The notes below the pieces were generated by a model. The model was not told the DNA's origin. It did no database searches and saw nothing but the letters and a program-made list of their open reading frames with translations. A DNA stretch of 64,000 bases, from the NCBI RefSeq assembly GCF_900111485.1, contig NZ_FOIC01000010.1:62001-126000 (forward strand), written 5' to 3'. The stretch comes from Natrinema hispanicum (GTDB lineage: Archaea; Halobacteriota; Halobacteria; Halobacteriales; Natrialbaceae). Shown here one piece after another: positions 8,387 through 18,215 of the stretch (positions are counted from its first letter, which is position 1; the number at the start of each line of letters is the position of its first letter). A program made the position numbers and the translations under genes.

Positions 8387-9547
8387 TCAAAACGAGAACG
8401 ATTCCGTGGCAACGACTCTCTCAGTTTCGTCTCCGACGGCAACTGCGGTAATCGTTCCCGACGCCCCTGACTCGTACTCGAGTGTCGTCGCTTGGCCGAC
8501 CTCAGTTAATTCGTCGCGCAAACCGTTTTGATCACGTATCTCGAGTCGATCGACTCCGTCGCTTTTGGCCGTGAACGTCACCGTCACCGTCCGCGCCACT
8601 GAATCGGCGTCGATGGTCACACCCGCCTGCAGTTGTGGCGGTTCGCTGCCACGTTCGGCGAACAGATCACGGTACTCGTAGTCCGCGGTCGGGATAGTTC
8701 TCGTCGCGACACCAACGGTGCCGTCGGTCTCGACCGTCACATCGTCGAATCGGTCTGCCATCGTGTCCTCGAATTCGTCCATCCGCTGGGAGTCGGCAGA
8801 GACGGCGACCATCGACTGCGTCGTCGTCTCCGGTCCGAGCGACCACGCATACGCGGCTCCATAACCATCTGCGTTGGCTTCGTTCTGTCGTTCGTGTTCT
8901 CCCCAAACGAAGGTGCTCAGTCCGATGTGGTCAAGCAGCGGCGCGAAATTCACGTCCGAATCGATGCGGCGATCCGCACCCTCAACACCCGCTGCGAGGA
9001 TGGCCTCGAGTGCCGCGCCGTCGGACGGACTCACGATAAGGGTCTCCGACGAAACAGCAACCGAAACGCCATCACGTTCGAACGTGCCGAAATCGCCGGC
9101 TGCTGGCTCGAGTGCCGCATCAGCTGCGTCAGGATCGAACGAGCCGGCAACGACGACGTTCCCGGCGACGCCTTTTGACCCGAACCTACAAACCGAATCC
9201 ACCGCCGACTCACCGTCCGCAAACTGTTCGACGAACGTGGCACTTTCCCCGTCGGGTAGCGTCGAAACGGCCTCGGTCACAGCCGGTTGCAGCGTGTCCT
9301 CGAGCTGTCGGACTGTCGTGAGGTCCCGGTAGTGAAAGAGGAGTTCCGCGCTTCCAGTGGCAGGGACCCATCGCTCGAGCGGTGTGAGCTCAGCCGCTCC
9401 CTCGTCCGTCTCACTGGTCGTATCGTCGGGTTCACCATTGTTGCCGGCACTTGATGTGGGATCGCCGAGACATCCTGCACCGGCCACAACGAGGCCCGTG
9501 CTCGCTCCCGTGGCCGCGAGTAGTTTGCGCCTCGAAATGTCTTTCAT
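8387..9547 (-). CDS. Tat-exported lipoprotein of unknown function
   Basis: The 386-aa product starts with a Tat signal (SRRKLLAATGAS), a hydrophobic stretch and a lipobox GAGC at about residues 23-26, so it should be lipid-anchored on the outer face of the membrane. A Ser/Asn/Glu/Thr-rich linker follows, then a mixed alpha/beta region (about 50-290) and a C-terminal beta-rich domain (about 300-386) of DUF-like or Ig-like character. No enzyme motif is visible. The start at 9547 puts the Tat motif at the N-terminus; a TATA-like TATAATATATG lies 25-35 nt upstream. Confidence 0.85.
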   Translation of the reverse strand: MKDISRRKLLAATGASTGLVVAGAGCLGDPTSSAGNNGEPDDTTSETDEGAAELTPLERWVPATGSAELLFHYRDLTTVRQLEDTLQPAVTEAVSTLPDGESATFVEQFADGESAVDSVCRFGSKGVAGNVVVAGSFDPDAADAALEPAAGDFGTFERDGVSVAVSSETLIVSPSDGAALEAILAAGVEGADRRIDSDVNFAPLLDHIGLSTFVWGEHERQNEANADGYGAAYAWSLGPETTTQSMVAVSADSQRMDEFEDTMADRFDDVTVETDGTVGVATRTIPTADYEYRDLFAERGSEPPQLQAGVTIDADSVARTVTVTFTAKSDGVDRLEIRDQNGLRDELTEVGQATTLEYESGASGTITAVAVGDETERVVATESFSF

Positions 9548-9674
9548 AGCGATACTAGCTGCTTGCAACCACTATAATATATGCCGATCCCGTTTCGATC
9601 GCCGTCTCTGAATCGGTGTTTGGCCCCCAATCATCGCCGAAGGACCTACCCACCTCGACAGTGGAGCATCGGCC

Positions 9675-10631
9675 ATGATTCACGACGTGCTCGTCGCCGG
9701 TGAAACACTGATCGACTTCATCCCCGAGCGAGCGGGGCCGCTCGAGGACGTCGCCGGTTTCGAGCGCCGTCCCGGTGGTGCGCCCGCGAACGTCGCCGTC
9801 GCACTCGCCCGCCTCGATGAGCCGCCGCTGTTCTGGACCCGCGTCGGCGACGATCCGTTCGGTCGCTACCTCGAGCGGACGCTCGCCGACGATGGCCTCC
9901 CCACCCGATTCATCGCCCGTGACACCGAGGCGAAGACGACGCTCGCGTTCGTCACACACGACAAGACTGGCGACCGCGAGTTCAGTTTCTACCGCGACGG
10001 GACCGCCGACACACGCCTCGAGCCTGGCCGGATCGACGACCAAACGCTCGCCGACTGCGAGTGGGTCCACGCCGGTGGTGTGACCCTCTCGAACGGCCCG
10101 TCGCGCGCGGCAACGCTGGACCTGCTCGAGCGGGCCGCTACCGCGGGCTGTACGGTATCGTTCGATCCGAACTGGCGGCCGGAACTGTGGCCAGACGAGG
10201 AGGCGTTCGCGAGTACGGTGGGCGACGCACTCGCCCACGTCGACGTCTGTTTTGCGACAGTCACCGAACTCGAGACGTTGGGTGTGTCGGGCGAGTCGCC
10301 GACCGAAATCGCTCGCGCGGCGATCGACGGCGGGGCGGCCCACACGGTCTTTGTGACGCGCGGGAGCGAGGGAGCGGTCGCCGTCGCGAGCGACGACGCG
10401 CCGTGGTCAGCAGCCACAGTTGCACATCGGGGATTCGCGGTCGATACCGTCGATACGACGGGTGCTGGCGACGCGTTCGTCGCCGGCGCGATCGACGCCC
10501 TGCGGGACGGTCGTGATCTCGCGGAGACGATAGCGTTCGCGAACGCGGTCGCGGCGACGACGACCACTGCTCGTGGCGCGATGGCGGCACTCCCGACTCG
10601 CGACGCGGTAGTCGAGTTGCTCGAGGAGTAG
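9675..10631 (+). CDS. PfkB-family sugar kinase (fructokinase/KDG kinase-like)
   Basis: The 318-aa product is a ribokinase-fold ATP-dependent sugar kinase. It has the N-terminal GETLIDFIPE strand, the RRPGGAPANVAVALARL substrate loop, FDPNWRPELW in the middle, and the C-terminal signature DTTGAGDAF with the catalytic Asp. GETLIDFIP and FDPNxRPxLW are usual in fructokinase-like members; 2-keto-3-deoxygluconate kinase is an alternative. It is divergent from the lipoprotein gene and about 70 bp before the YihY gene, with which it may not be co-transcribed. Confidence 0.9.
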   Translation: MIHDVLVAGETLIDFIPERAGPLEDVAGFERRPGGAPANVAVALARLDEPPLFWTRVGDDPFGRYLERTLADDGLPTRFIARDTEAKTTLAFVTHDKTGDREFSFYRDGTADTRLEPGRIDDQTLADCEWVHAGGVTLSNGPSRAATLDLLERAATAGCTVSFDPNWRPELWPDEEAFASTVGDALAHVDVCFATVTELETLGVSGESPTEIARAAIDGGAAHTVFVTRGSEGAVAVASDDAPWSAATVAHRGFAVDTVDTTGAGDAFVAGAIDALRDGRDLAETIAFANAVAATTTTARGAMAALPTRDAVVELLEE

Positions 10632-10703
10632 GTCAAACACCGGTCATAACCGTCTCAAACGGCCCGTGGCTGCAAGCCAGATCGGTATCCGACCCCGTGA
10701 CGG

Positions 10704-11885
10704 ATGGAAGGTATGGATCGCAACGTTCGCGGAGCGGTTCCGTTCGCGAAATCGGTCGTGACCGGGATTCAGGAGAAGAACGTGACGTTTATGGCCGCCA
10801 GCATCGCCTATCAGGCGTTCGTCTCACTGATTCCGTTGCTCGTGTTGCTGTTCTTTCTGGTGTCGTTCGTCGGTAACGAGGGGCTCGCAACGCAGGTGTC
10901 GTCGATGACCGAGGGGTTCCTGCCCGAGAGCGGTCAGGTCATGCTCGAGCAAGGGCTCGAAGGCTCGACCGGTAGTGTCGGTACCTCTCTCATCGGACTG
11001 GTCGCGCTCGTTTGGGGGTCGTTGAAGATATTCCGCGGGCTGGACACTGCATTCTCAGAGATCTATACGTCGACCGCGGAGAACTCGCTGCTCGATCAGG
11101 TGCGTGATGGGGCCGTCGTCTTCGGGGCGATCATCGTCGCGCTGATCGCCGCTGCAGCGACCACCGTCGTCTTCGCGTTCTTCCCGGAGAGTCTATTTAT
11201 CGGGCTCCTGAACCCGCTGTTGCTCGTGGTCGGCCTGACGATCGCCTTCCTCCCGATGTTCTACTTTTTCCCGGACATCGATCTCTCGGTTCGCGAGGTG
11301 CTGCCGGGCGTCGTCGTCGCCGCCGTCGGCTGGGCGGCCCTCCAGTCGTTATTTCAGGTCTACGTTGCAATCTCGAGTAGCTCCGACTCGGCGGGACCGA
11401 TCGGCGCAATCATTCTCTTGTTGACCTGGCTGTATTTCGGCGGCCTGATACTACTCGTCGGAGCCGTCGTCAATGCCACTCACTCGGGCCACATCGAGAT
11501 CAAATCCGACGACGCGGCTACCGACACCCCGTCGCTCGAGGGGATTCCAGCGGACGACGACCGCGCCCCGTTCCTCGATTCGGCCGTCCGCGAACGTGAG
11601 CGATTCGAGCGGGAACTGGCTGCGCTCCGGCGCGAACGTGATCAACTGCGAAACGATCGCGCGGCACAGCGCAGCCGTCGGTACCGACTCGAGGATCAGG
11701 TCGACACGCTCGAGGCGCGACTCGATGAACTCGAGACGGCAAATCGAGATCTCGAGACCGAAACCGAACGGCTCCGGCGCGAGCGTTCGGCCCGGCACGG
11801 ATCGTCGTGGCGACAGCGGTTTCGCGGCGTCCTAACGTACGTTCGGACGCTGAACATCGGTGTTTTCAAAACCCAGCGTGAGTAG
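10704..11885 (+). CDS. YihY/BrkB-family membrane protein with C-terminal coiled coil
   Basis: The 393-aa product has the YihY/UPF0761 core of six hydrophobic segments at about residues 35-265, including the family features FMAASIAYQAFVSLIPLL and GPIGAIILLLTWLYFGG. After the last span a long charged helix (about 300-375, ELAALRRERDQLRNDRAAQ...) predicts a coiled coil, an addition not found in the bacterial proteins. The molecular role of the family is unsettled. The start may be 10704 or the in-frame ATG at 10713. Confidence 0.88.
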   Translation: MEGMDRNVRGAVPFAKSVVTGIQEKNVTFMAASIAYQAFVSLIPLLVLLFFLVSFVGNEGLATQVSSMTEGFLPESGQVMLEQGLEGSTGSVGTSLIGLVALVWGSLKIFRGLDTAFSEIYTSTAENSLLDQVRDGAVVFGAIIVALIAAAATTVVFAFFPESLFIGLLNPLLLVVGLTIAFLPMFYFFPDIDLSVREVLPGVVVAAVGWAALQSLFQVYVAISSSSDSAGPIGAIILLLTWLYFGGLILLVGAVVNATHSGHIEIKSDDAATDTPSLEGIPADDDRAPFLDSAVRERERFERELAALRRERDQLRNDRAAQRSRRYRLEDQVDTLEARLDELETANRDLETETERLRRERSARHGSSWRQRFRGVLTYVRTLNIGVFKTQRE

Positions 11886-11942
11886 CTCGGCGAGCCGGCT
11901 CGAGTCGTGACGCCTTAGTACGTGCCCGTTCCACCAGAATTC

Positions 11943-12365
11943 ATGTCCCACCCAGTCCGTGACGCGCGGCGTCGGATCCGGACGGCACACGCGTCGATCG
12001 TCGATGGGATCGACGCCTGTGCCGACGCGGTCGCTGCCCCCTGGGATACCGCGCGAACGACCGACAGGAAGACGGTCGCGGACGGGCTCCACCGGACACT
12101 CGCAGACGCCGGAGTTCTCGAGGCCCTGCCGAGAGTGCTCGCAGACGCGGTCGACGCAACTGGGTACGAACTTCGGGCAACCCCCGTCCCTGCACCGCCC
12201 TACGTCGTCGTGACCAGCCGGGGTCCCATACTCCGGGCGACGATCGATCCGGGCCGGCTCGTGATCCGGTTCGACACGTTCGAGGTGGTTCGCGACCCAG
12301 TTCCGGATCGGCCACCGGCTTACCGGCGGCTCGATGGCACCCGACTCGAGGTTTCCCTCGAGTAG
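11943..12365 (+). CDS. Conserved haloarchaeal protein of unknown function
   Basis: The 140-aa product starts MSHPVRDARRR and has an N-terminal helical half and a C-terminal beta half (YELRATPVPAPPYVVVTSRGP ... LVIRFDTFEVV). There is no signal, membrane segment or metal motif. It looks like one of the conserved haloarchaeal DUFs. The ATG at 11943 is preferred to the in-frame ATG at 11922. Confidence 0.7.
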   Translation: MSHPVRDARRRIRTAHASIVDGIDACADAVAAPWDTARTTDRKTVADGLHRTLADAGVLEALPRVLADAVDATGYELRATPVPAPPYVVVTSRGPILRATIDPGRLVIRFDTFEVVRDPVPDRPPAYRRLDGTRLEVSLE

Positions 12366-12531
12366 GGCAATTGCGCTCGCTGCGTTACTTTCTCGCTCCC
12401 TCGCCAAGCCGCCCGCCGCTGCGTGACGATCCGATGGCATAACAACTCAGTTCGCTATACGGGCGGTGGTTATTAACAGAAGGCACAGCTGATGGCGATA
12501 ATTAACAAAACTGCAACACTGGATATTAATA

Positions 12532-12538
12532 CTTATAC
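12532..12538 (+). promoter_or_regulatory. TATA box of the znuACB operon
   Basis: CTTATAC is centred 26 nt before the znuA ATG, the spacing of a leaderless haloarchaeal promoter. Three ATTAA-containing motifs (12471, 12500 and 12524) precede or abut it in an AT-rich stretch and may be part of a regulator site; no clean palindrome is visible. Confidence 0.6.
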
Positions 12539-12560
12539 TCGGCTAGCACTAACCTCGAGT

Positions 12561-13628
12561 ATGAAACTGACACGACGGACGCTGCTGCAGACGGCTGCCG
12601 GCACAGCCGCCGCGAGTACCGTCGCCGGCTGTCTCGATGATATCAGCGCGGCGGATGCGAACCTCGACGCCGGCTACGCCGCCTTCTTTACCCTGTGGGA
12701 CTGGGCCGAGCAGGTCAGCGGCGACGCGATCGACTTCGAGAACCCGGTCGGGACCGGACAGGCCGGTCACGGCTGGTCGCCAAGCGGCGACCTCACCCGG
12801 GACATCGCCGACGCCGGCGTCTTCGTCTACTTCGATACGCCCGCGTTTTCGTGGGCACAGGACGTCGCGGCAACGCTCGAGTCCGACTACGACACCGTCG
12901 CCGTAATCGATGGGCTCGAGGGACTGGACGACCAGCTGTTGGGCTGGGACCACGAAACCGACAGCCACGGCCACGGGAACGAGGACAATCATAGCACCGA
13001 GACTCACGATGGCCATGACCACGAAAGCGAGGGCGATCAGCACACCGAGACCCACGACGGTCACGATCACGGCGAAGCGTCGATCGATCCACACGTCTGG
13101 CTCGACCCCGTGCTTGCAGGGGAGATCGTCGAGACGATCGCGTCGGGACTGGCCGACGCCGATCCGGACAACGCCGAGACCTACGAGGAGAACGCCGCAT
13201 CGTATACGACCGACCTCGAGTCTATCGACCAGCAGTTTACAGACCTGCTCGAGACGGCAGATCAACATGTCGCCGTCTTCGCCGGTCACGACTCGTTTAC
13301 CTATCTGCAGGACCGCTACGGGTTCGATATTCATACGCCGGTCGGCGTCTCCCCGCAGGAAGAGCCGAGTGCCAGCGACATCTCCGAGACGATCGAACTC
13401 GTCGATTCGGAGGGCATCGAGACGATCCTCTATGACCCCTTCGAGGATCCCGACGGCGCGTACCCACTCGTCGAGACGATCCTCGCGGAGAGCGACGCGA
13501 CCGACACGATGCCGATTACGCACCTCTCGGGGACGCTTGCGACGTGGCAGGACGAGGGCTGGGGGTACCTCGAGCAAATGGAAGAAATAAACATCCCCGC
13601 GTTCAGAGAGGTACTAGACGCACAGTGA
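12561..13628 (+). CDS. znuA: Zinc/manganese ABC transporter, solute-binding lipoprotein
   Basis: The 355-aa product is a cluster 9 (ZnuA/TroA) metal-binding protein. The N-terminus has a Tat signal (LTRRTLLQ) and lipobox (VAGC near residue 24). A His/Asp/Glu-rich loop (about residues 133-174) contains the nonapeptide TETHDGHDH twice. It is followed by the metal-ligand motif DPHVWLDP. AGHDSFTYL and a later Asp/Glu segment supply the remaining ligands. Such loops are characteristic of zinc-binding ZnuA proteins. The TGA overlaps the GTG start of znuC (GTGA), so the genes are coupled. Confidence 0.93.
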   Translation: MKLTRRTLLQTAAGTAAASTVAGCLDDISAADANLDAGYAAFFTLWDWAEQVSGDAIDFENPVGTGQAGHGWSPSGDLTRDIADAGVFVYFDTPAFSWAQDVAATLESDYDTVAVIDGLEGLDDQLLGWDHETDSHGHGNEDNHSTETHDGHDHESEGDQHTETHDGHDHGEASIDPHVWLDPVLAGEIVETIASGLADADPDNAETYEENAASYTTDLESIDQQFTDLLETADQHVAVFAGHDSFTYLQDRYGFDIHTPVGVSPQEEPSASDISETIELVDSEGIETILYDPFEDPDGAYPLVETILAESDATDTMPITHLSGTLATWQDEGWGYLEQMEEINIPAFREVLDAQ

Positions 13629-14362
13629 CCGTCGTCGCGCTCGAGGACGTGACGTTTGCCTACGGCGAACAGCCAGCGGTCAAGGACGTCACGCTGCGGG
13701 TTGATGAGGGGGATTTTCTGGGCCTGATCGGCCCCAATGGCTCGGGAAAGACCACGCTCTTGCATCTCATGCTCGGATTGCGCACGCCCGACAGCGGGAC
13801 GATCGAGCTGTTCGGTGAACCCGTCTCGGCGTTCGACGACGGCGAGCGCATCGGCTACGTCTCCCAACAGGCTACCAGTGGCGGCGGTTCGATGCCGGTT
13901 ACCGTCCGCGAAGCGGTGACGATGGGCCGGTTCGCCCACGCGGGCCACCGCCGGCTGACCGCCGACGATCACGCGATCGTCGACGACGCACTCGAGACCG
14001 TCGGCATCACCGACCTCGCAGATCGACAGGTCAACCAGCTTTCGGGCGGCCAGCGCCAGCGGGCCTACATCGCCCGCGCACTGGCTTCCGAGGCCGACCT
14101 GCTGGCACTCGACGAGCCGACCGTCGGCGTCGACGCCGAATCTCGAGATGCGTTCTACCAGTTGCTCGAGTCGCTCAACGACGATGGGATCACGATCATC
14201 CTGATCGAACACGACATCGGCGTCGTCACCGATCGGGCGAACCGAATCGCCTGTATTAACACGGAGCTGTACCACCACGGTGATACCGAATCGTTCGTCG
14301 AAAGCGATGCCCTGACCGAGGCCTACGGCGCGACGGGCCAGGTCGTCCACCACCATCACTGA
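13625..14362 (+). CDS. znuC: Zinc/manganese ABC transporter, ATP-binding protein
   Basis: The 245-aa product is an ABC ATPase. Walker A is GPNGSGKTTL, Q-loop SQQAT, ABC signature LSGGQRQRAYIARAL, Walker B LLALDEP, and the switch His is in LIEHDIG. It ends in a His-run (VVHHHH), unusual and possibly metal-sensing. The GTG at 13625 is chosen because the conserved VALEDVTFAYG strand begins four codons later and the GTG overlaps the znuA stop. Its own stop overlaps znuB by one base (TGATG). Confidence 0.95.
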   Translation: MTVVALEDVTFAYGEQPAVKDVTLRVDEGDFLGLIGPNGSGKTTLLHLMLGLRTPDSGTIELFGEPVSAFDDGERIGYVSQQATSGGGSMPVTVREAVTMGRFAHAGHRRLTADDHAIVDDALETVGITDLADRQVNQLSGGQRQRAYIARALASEADLLALDEPTVGVDAESRDAFYQLLESLNDDGITIILIEHDIGVVTDRANRIACINTELYHHGDTESFVESDALTEAYGATGQVVHHHH

Positions 14363-15381
14363 TGACTGCAACCGGCTCCCTTCGTCGGCGGCTCGAGCAC
14401 GTCGGGATCGCCGTGACCGCTGTCCTCGCGATTGCGATGATCGGGCTGCTCACTATCGACGCGTTTCGTAGTGTTCCCGGTATCGGCGTCCTCTATGAGC
14501 AGGCCCGCATCGCGGGCTGGTGGGCCGATCACTACCTCGGGACGAGCGTCTTCTATCATCCGTTCATGTGGCGTTCGATCGCGACAGGAATCCTGATCGG
14601 CGTCGTCGCGCCGCTGGTCGGCACCTACCTCGTCCACCGCGAGATGGCGCTGATCGGCGAGACGCTGGCGCATACGGCCTTCGCCGGGGTCGCGGTCGGC
14701 CTGCTGGTGAGTTCGATCACCGGCTGGAACGGCTCGCTGATGGTCGTTGCGCTCGTTGTCGGGGTGTTGGGTGCACTTGCCGTCCAGTGGCTCGCCGAGC
14801 GTACTGACACCTACGGCGACGTGCCGATCGCGATTATGCTGACCGGCAGCTTTGCCGTCGGGACGCTGATCATCAGCTACGGCCGCGGGATGACCGGCAT
14901 CAACGTCCAGGACTTCATCTTCGGCAGCATCTCGGTCGTCACGCCCTCGGGCGCGCGGCTGATGGCCGTTATTACCGTCGTCGTCGTCGCCGTCACGGTC
15001 GCGACCTACAAGCAACTGCTCTTCATTACGTTCGACGAGCAGGCCGCTCGCGTCGCGCGGCTCAACGTTACGTGGTACAACACCCTGCTGATCGTGATGA
15101 CAGCCGTCGTCGTCGTCGGCGCGATGCAGATCCTCGGCGTGATCCTCGTCGCCGCGATGTTGGTCGTCCCCGTCGCCGCGGGCACCCAGCTCGCTCAGAG
15201 CTTCCGGGAGACGATCTATCTCTCGATCCTCTTCGGGCAGGTGGCCGTCATCGGTGGCTTCGTCCTCTCGATCTCACAGAGCCTGCCCACCGGCGGCTCG
15301 ATCGTCGTCGTCGCCATCGCCTGCTACCTGCTTGCGGTCTTCGCCTCGAGTCGCTCGTCGCCGGCGATCTCGATGCATTGA
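14362..15381 (+). CDS. znuB: Zinc/manganese ABC transporter, permease
   Basis: The 339-aa product is the membrane subunit of the ABC-3 (ZnuB/MntB) family with about eight spans. The cytoplasmic coupling region LVHREMALIGETLAHTAFAGVAVG is clearly that of the family. A Ser-rich tail ends the protein. It is translationally coupled to znuC. Confidence 0.94.
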   Translation: MTATGSLRRRLEHVGIAVTAVLAIAMIGLLTIDAFRSVPGIGVLYEQARIAGWWADHYLGTSVFYHPFMWRSIATGILIGVVAPLVGTYLVHREMALIGETLAHTAFAGVAVGLLVSSITGWNGSLMVVALVVGVLGALAVQWLAERTDTYGDVPIAIMLTGSFAVGTLIISYGRGMTGINVQDFIFGSISVVTPSGARLMAVITVVVVAVTVATYKQLLFITFDEQAARVARLNVTWYNTLLIVMTAVVVVGAMQILGVILVAAMLVVPVAAGTQLAQSFRETIYLSILFGQVAVIGGFVLSISQSLPTGGSIVVVAIACYLLAVFASSRSSPAISMH

Positions 15382-15470
15382 GACGGTCAATTGGACGTCA
15401 GTTCCAGCGCAATTACCAACGCCATGTGGCTGCGCTGGAACACAATGACACCAGCCCGACCGACGGCCGG

Positions 15471-15932
15471 TTACGTTCTGGCTCGCGTCCGCACGTGCTC
15501 GACGAGATGGAGAGCGAGACCGAGCGCGGTCGAGCCGATCCCGACCGGGACGAGCACGAGTCCGATCTCGAGGGCGTTGCCAACCGGGACGAGCCGACCG
15601 AATAGGGTTGCGGCGAGTCGGCTCACAAGGAGGGGACCGACCAGCAGAACGACGGCAAGTCCGCCAGCGGCGGCCCCGCCCATGAGCAGCCGACGCGGCC
15701 ACTCGGCCGGCTCCCACAGCCGCGTTACGAGACCCAATACCCCCGCTTCCACGAGTGCGAGCAGTCCCACGACTGCGTATAGTAACACGAAAATACCGGT
15801 AAGGCCGGCCGCAAACCCGGTTCCGGGCGGGTTTTCAGGAATCGTCGTCAACAACACCACTGCAGTCAGAAGACTGACCGCACCCAGTAGTGCGGTGCCG
15901 AGGGCGACGGAGCGGGGACGGAAGTCGACCAT
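15471..15932 (-). CDS. Four-span membrane protein of unknown function
   Basis: The 153-aa product has four hydrophobic segments (about residues 8-28, 38-62, 78-100 and 112-142) joined by short loops. No motif identifies a family. The start at 15932 fits a TATA-like ATATATGT (minus strand, 15956-15963) about 28 nt upstream. It converges with znuB. Confidence 0.75.
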   Translation of the reverse strand: MVDFRPRSVALGTALLGAVSLLTAVVLLTTIPENPPGTGFAAGLTGIFVLLYAVVGLLALVEAGVLGLVTRLWEPAEWPRRLLMGGAAAGGLAVVLLVGPLLVSRLAATLFGRLVPVGNALEIGLVLVPVGIGSTALGLALHLVEHVRTRART

Positions 15933-16103
15933 CACCCGATTGGTTTCTATACTAACATATATGCCTTCCACGTTGGCTGCCGGCGCAGTTGGGAACCGGC
16001 ACCGATCTGCCGACTGCTCGAGACGACACCCCGCCCGCCCTGATCTCCCCGACGGCTGGAACACGCCATACGCTTAACTCGCTACTTAGCGAACGCTCGA
16101 GTG

Positions 16104-18215
16104 ATGGGACGGTTATCCGCACTCTTCGATCCCGAGACCGTCGGCGTGGTCGGTGCAACCGACCGCGAGGGCGCGGTCGGCCGGGCGATTCTCGAGAACC
16201 TGCGTGGTGGGTTCGACGGTGAGGTCGTCCCGATCAATCCCTCGCGCGAGACGGTGCTCGGGCTCGAGTGTTATCCGGACGCGAAGAGCGCCCCGCCGAT
16301 CGATCTAGCGGTGGTCGTCGTACCGCCCGACATCGTCATCGAATCAATTCGGGAACTCGCCGAGACAGGCACCGAGAATATCGTCGTTATCACCGCTGGG
16401 TTCGCCGAGACCGGCAGCGAGGGCGCGAAACGCGAACGTCGACTGCGCGAGATTGCCGCCGAACACGACCTCAACGTCGTTGGCCCCAACAGTCTCGGCA
16501 TCATGGCGACGCCGAATGGGATGAACGGTTCCTTTGCCCCACAAACCCCGCTCGAGGGGTCGATTTCCTTTCTGAGCCAGTCAGGTGCGTTCATCACTGC
16601 CGTCCTCGACTGGGCGACCGACGAGGGGATCGGCTTTCAGGACGTCGTCTCGCTTGGCAACAAGGCCGTCCTCGACGAGACCGATTTCATCCGCGAGTGG
16701 GACGACGATCCGGCAACGGACGTCATCATCGGCTATCTCGAGGACATCGACGACGGGCAGACGTTCCTCGAGACCGCTCGCGAGGTGACCGACGAGACGC
16801 CGATCGTCCTCGTCAAATCCGGCCGAACGGACGCCGGTGCGAAGGCGGCCTCCTCGCACACTGGCGCGATCGCCGGCAGCGAACGGGCCTACGAAGCCGG
16901 CCTCGAGCAGGCAGGGGTCCTGCGGGCCCACTCTGTCCAGGAGTTGTTCGACTACGCGCGGGCACTCGCAGGACTGCCCGAACCCGACACCGACGGCGTC
17001 GCCGTCGTGACGAACGCGGGCGGCCCTGGCGTGTTAACGACTGACGCGGTCGGCGATTCACGCCTCGAGATCGCCGACTTCACTGACGAGACGGTCGGGG
17101 CGTTGACTGAGGCACTGCCCGACGAAGCCAACGTCTACAACCCGATCGACGCGATCGGCGACGCCGACGTCGACCGCTTCGGCGAGGCGTTAGATATCGC
17201 ACTCGCTGACTCCAACGTCGGCAGCGCGGTCGTCGTTGCCGCGCCGACGGCGGTCCTGTCGTACGACGACCTCGCCGAGACAGTGATCGAGATCCGCGAG
17301 ATACACGAGACGCCGGTCGTGACCTGCCTGATGGGCGGAAAACGCGCTCGTGATGCCGACACAACGTTGCGCGAGGCAGGGATTCCGAACTATTTCGATC
17401 CCTCACGGGCGGTGTCGGGACTCGACGCGCTCGCTCGGTTCCGCGATATTCACGAGCAACCGACCGACGAACCCGAGACGTTCGACGTCGACCGAGAGCA
17501 CGCCCACGAGATCCTCTCGCGAGCGACGCGACGCGACAACAACCGGCTCGGCGTCGAGTCGATGGACCTCCTCGAGGCCTACGGGATTTCGACGCCGAGC
17601 GGCGAGATCGTCGACGATCCCGAGCGCGCCCGCGAGGTGGCCAAGTCGATCGAGGGCGACGTCGTCATGAAGATCGTCAGCCCCGAGATCTCACACAAAT
17701 CCGACATCGGTGGCGTCAAAGTCGGCGTCGCGACCGACGACGTCTACGACGCCTACGAGGACATCGTCGCCCGGGCACGCAACTACCAGCCCGACGCGAG
17801 GATCGTCGGCGTGCAGGTCCAGGAACTGATTGACCTCGAGGCCGCGACCGAGACGATCGTCGGGATGAACCGCGATCCACAGTTCGGCCCGCTGTTGTTG
17901 TTCGGACTCGGTGGCATCTTCGTCGAGATCATCGAAGATACGTCGGTTCGTATCGCGCCGATCGGCGAGCGCGAGGCCCGCGAGATGATCGACGAGATTC
18001 AGGCCGCACCGCTGTTGCGCGGTGCTCGCGGCCGCGAGCCCGCAGACGTCGAGGGAATCGTCGAGACGATCCAACGACTCTCACAGCTGGTGACTGACTT
18101 CCCGTCGATCCTCGAACTCGACATCAACCCGCTCGTGGCGGGCCCCGACGGCGTCCAAGCGATCGATCTCCGACTGACCGTCGACACCGACGAACTCGAT
18201 ACGGAGAACCCATGA
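16104..18215 (+). CDS. ADP-forming acetyl/acyl-CoA synthetase, fused alpha-beta
   Basis: The 703-aa product joins the two subunits of ADP-forming acyl-CoA synthetase: CoA-binding Rossmann domain (about 1-130), succinyl-CoA-ligase-like domain with the phospho-His motif SSHTGAIAGSE (about 245-260), then an ATP-grasp domain (about 470-703). It makes ATP from acetyl-CoA or branched acyl-CoAs, the archaeal route to acetate, and can run in reverse. The ATG at 16104 directly follows an in-frame GTG. The TGA overlaps the next gene by ATGA. Confidence 0.94.
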   Translation: MGRLSALFDPETVGVVGATDREGAVGRAILENLRGGFDGEVVPINPSRETVLGLECYPDAKSAPPIDLAVVVVPPDIVIESIRELAETGTENIVVITAGFAETGSEGAKRERRLREIAAEHDLNVVGPNSLGIMATPNGMNGSFAPQTPLEGSISFLSQSGAFITAVLDWATDEGIGFQDVVSLGNKAVLDETDFIREWDDDPATDVIIGYLEDIDDGQTFLETAREVTDETPIVLVKSGRTDAGAKAASSHTGAIAGSERAYEAGLEQAGVLRAHSVQELFDYARALAGLPEPDTDGVAVVTNAGGPGVLTTDAVGDSRLEIADFTDETVGALTEALPDEANVYNPIDAIGDADVDRFGEALDIALADSNVGSAVVVAAPTAVLSYDDLAETVIEIREIHETPVVTCLMGGKRARDADTTLREAGIPNYFDPSRAVSGLDALARFRDIHEQPTDEPETFDVDREHAHEILSRATRRDNNRLGVESMDLLEAYGISTPSGEIVDDPERAREVAKSIEGDVVMKIVSPEISHKSDIGGVKVGVATDDVYDAYEDIVARARNYQPDARIVGVQVQELIDLEAATETIVGMNRDPQFGPLLLFGLGGIFVEIIEDTSVRIAPIGEREAREMIDEIQAAPLLRGARGREPADVEGIVETIQRLSQLVTDFPSILELDINPLVAGPDGVQAIDLRLTVDTDELDTENP

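Noticed and set aside
12549-13577. Minus-strand frame of about 342 codons opposite znuA
   Set aside because: Shadow of znuA, whose signal peptide, His loop and operon overlap are convincing.
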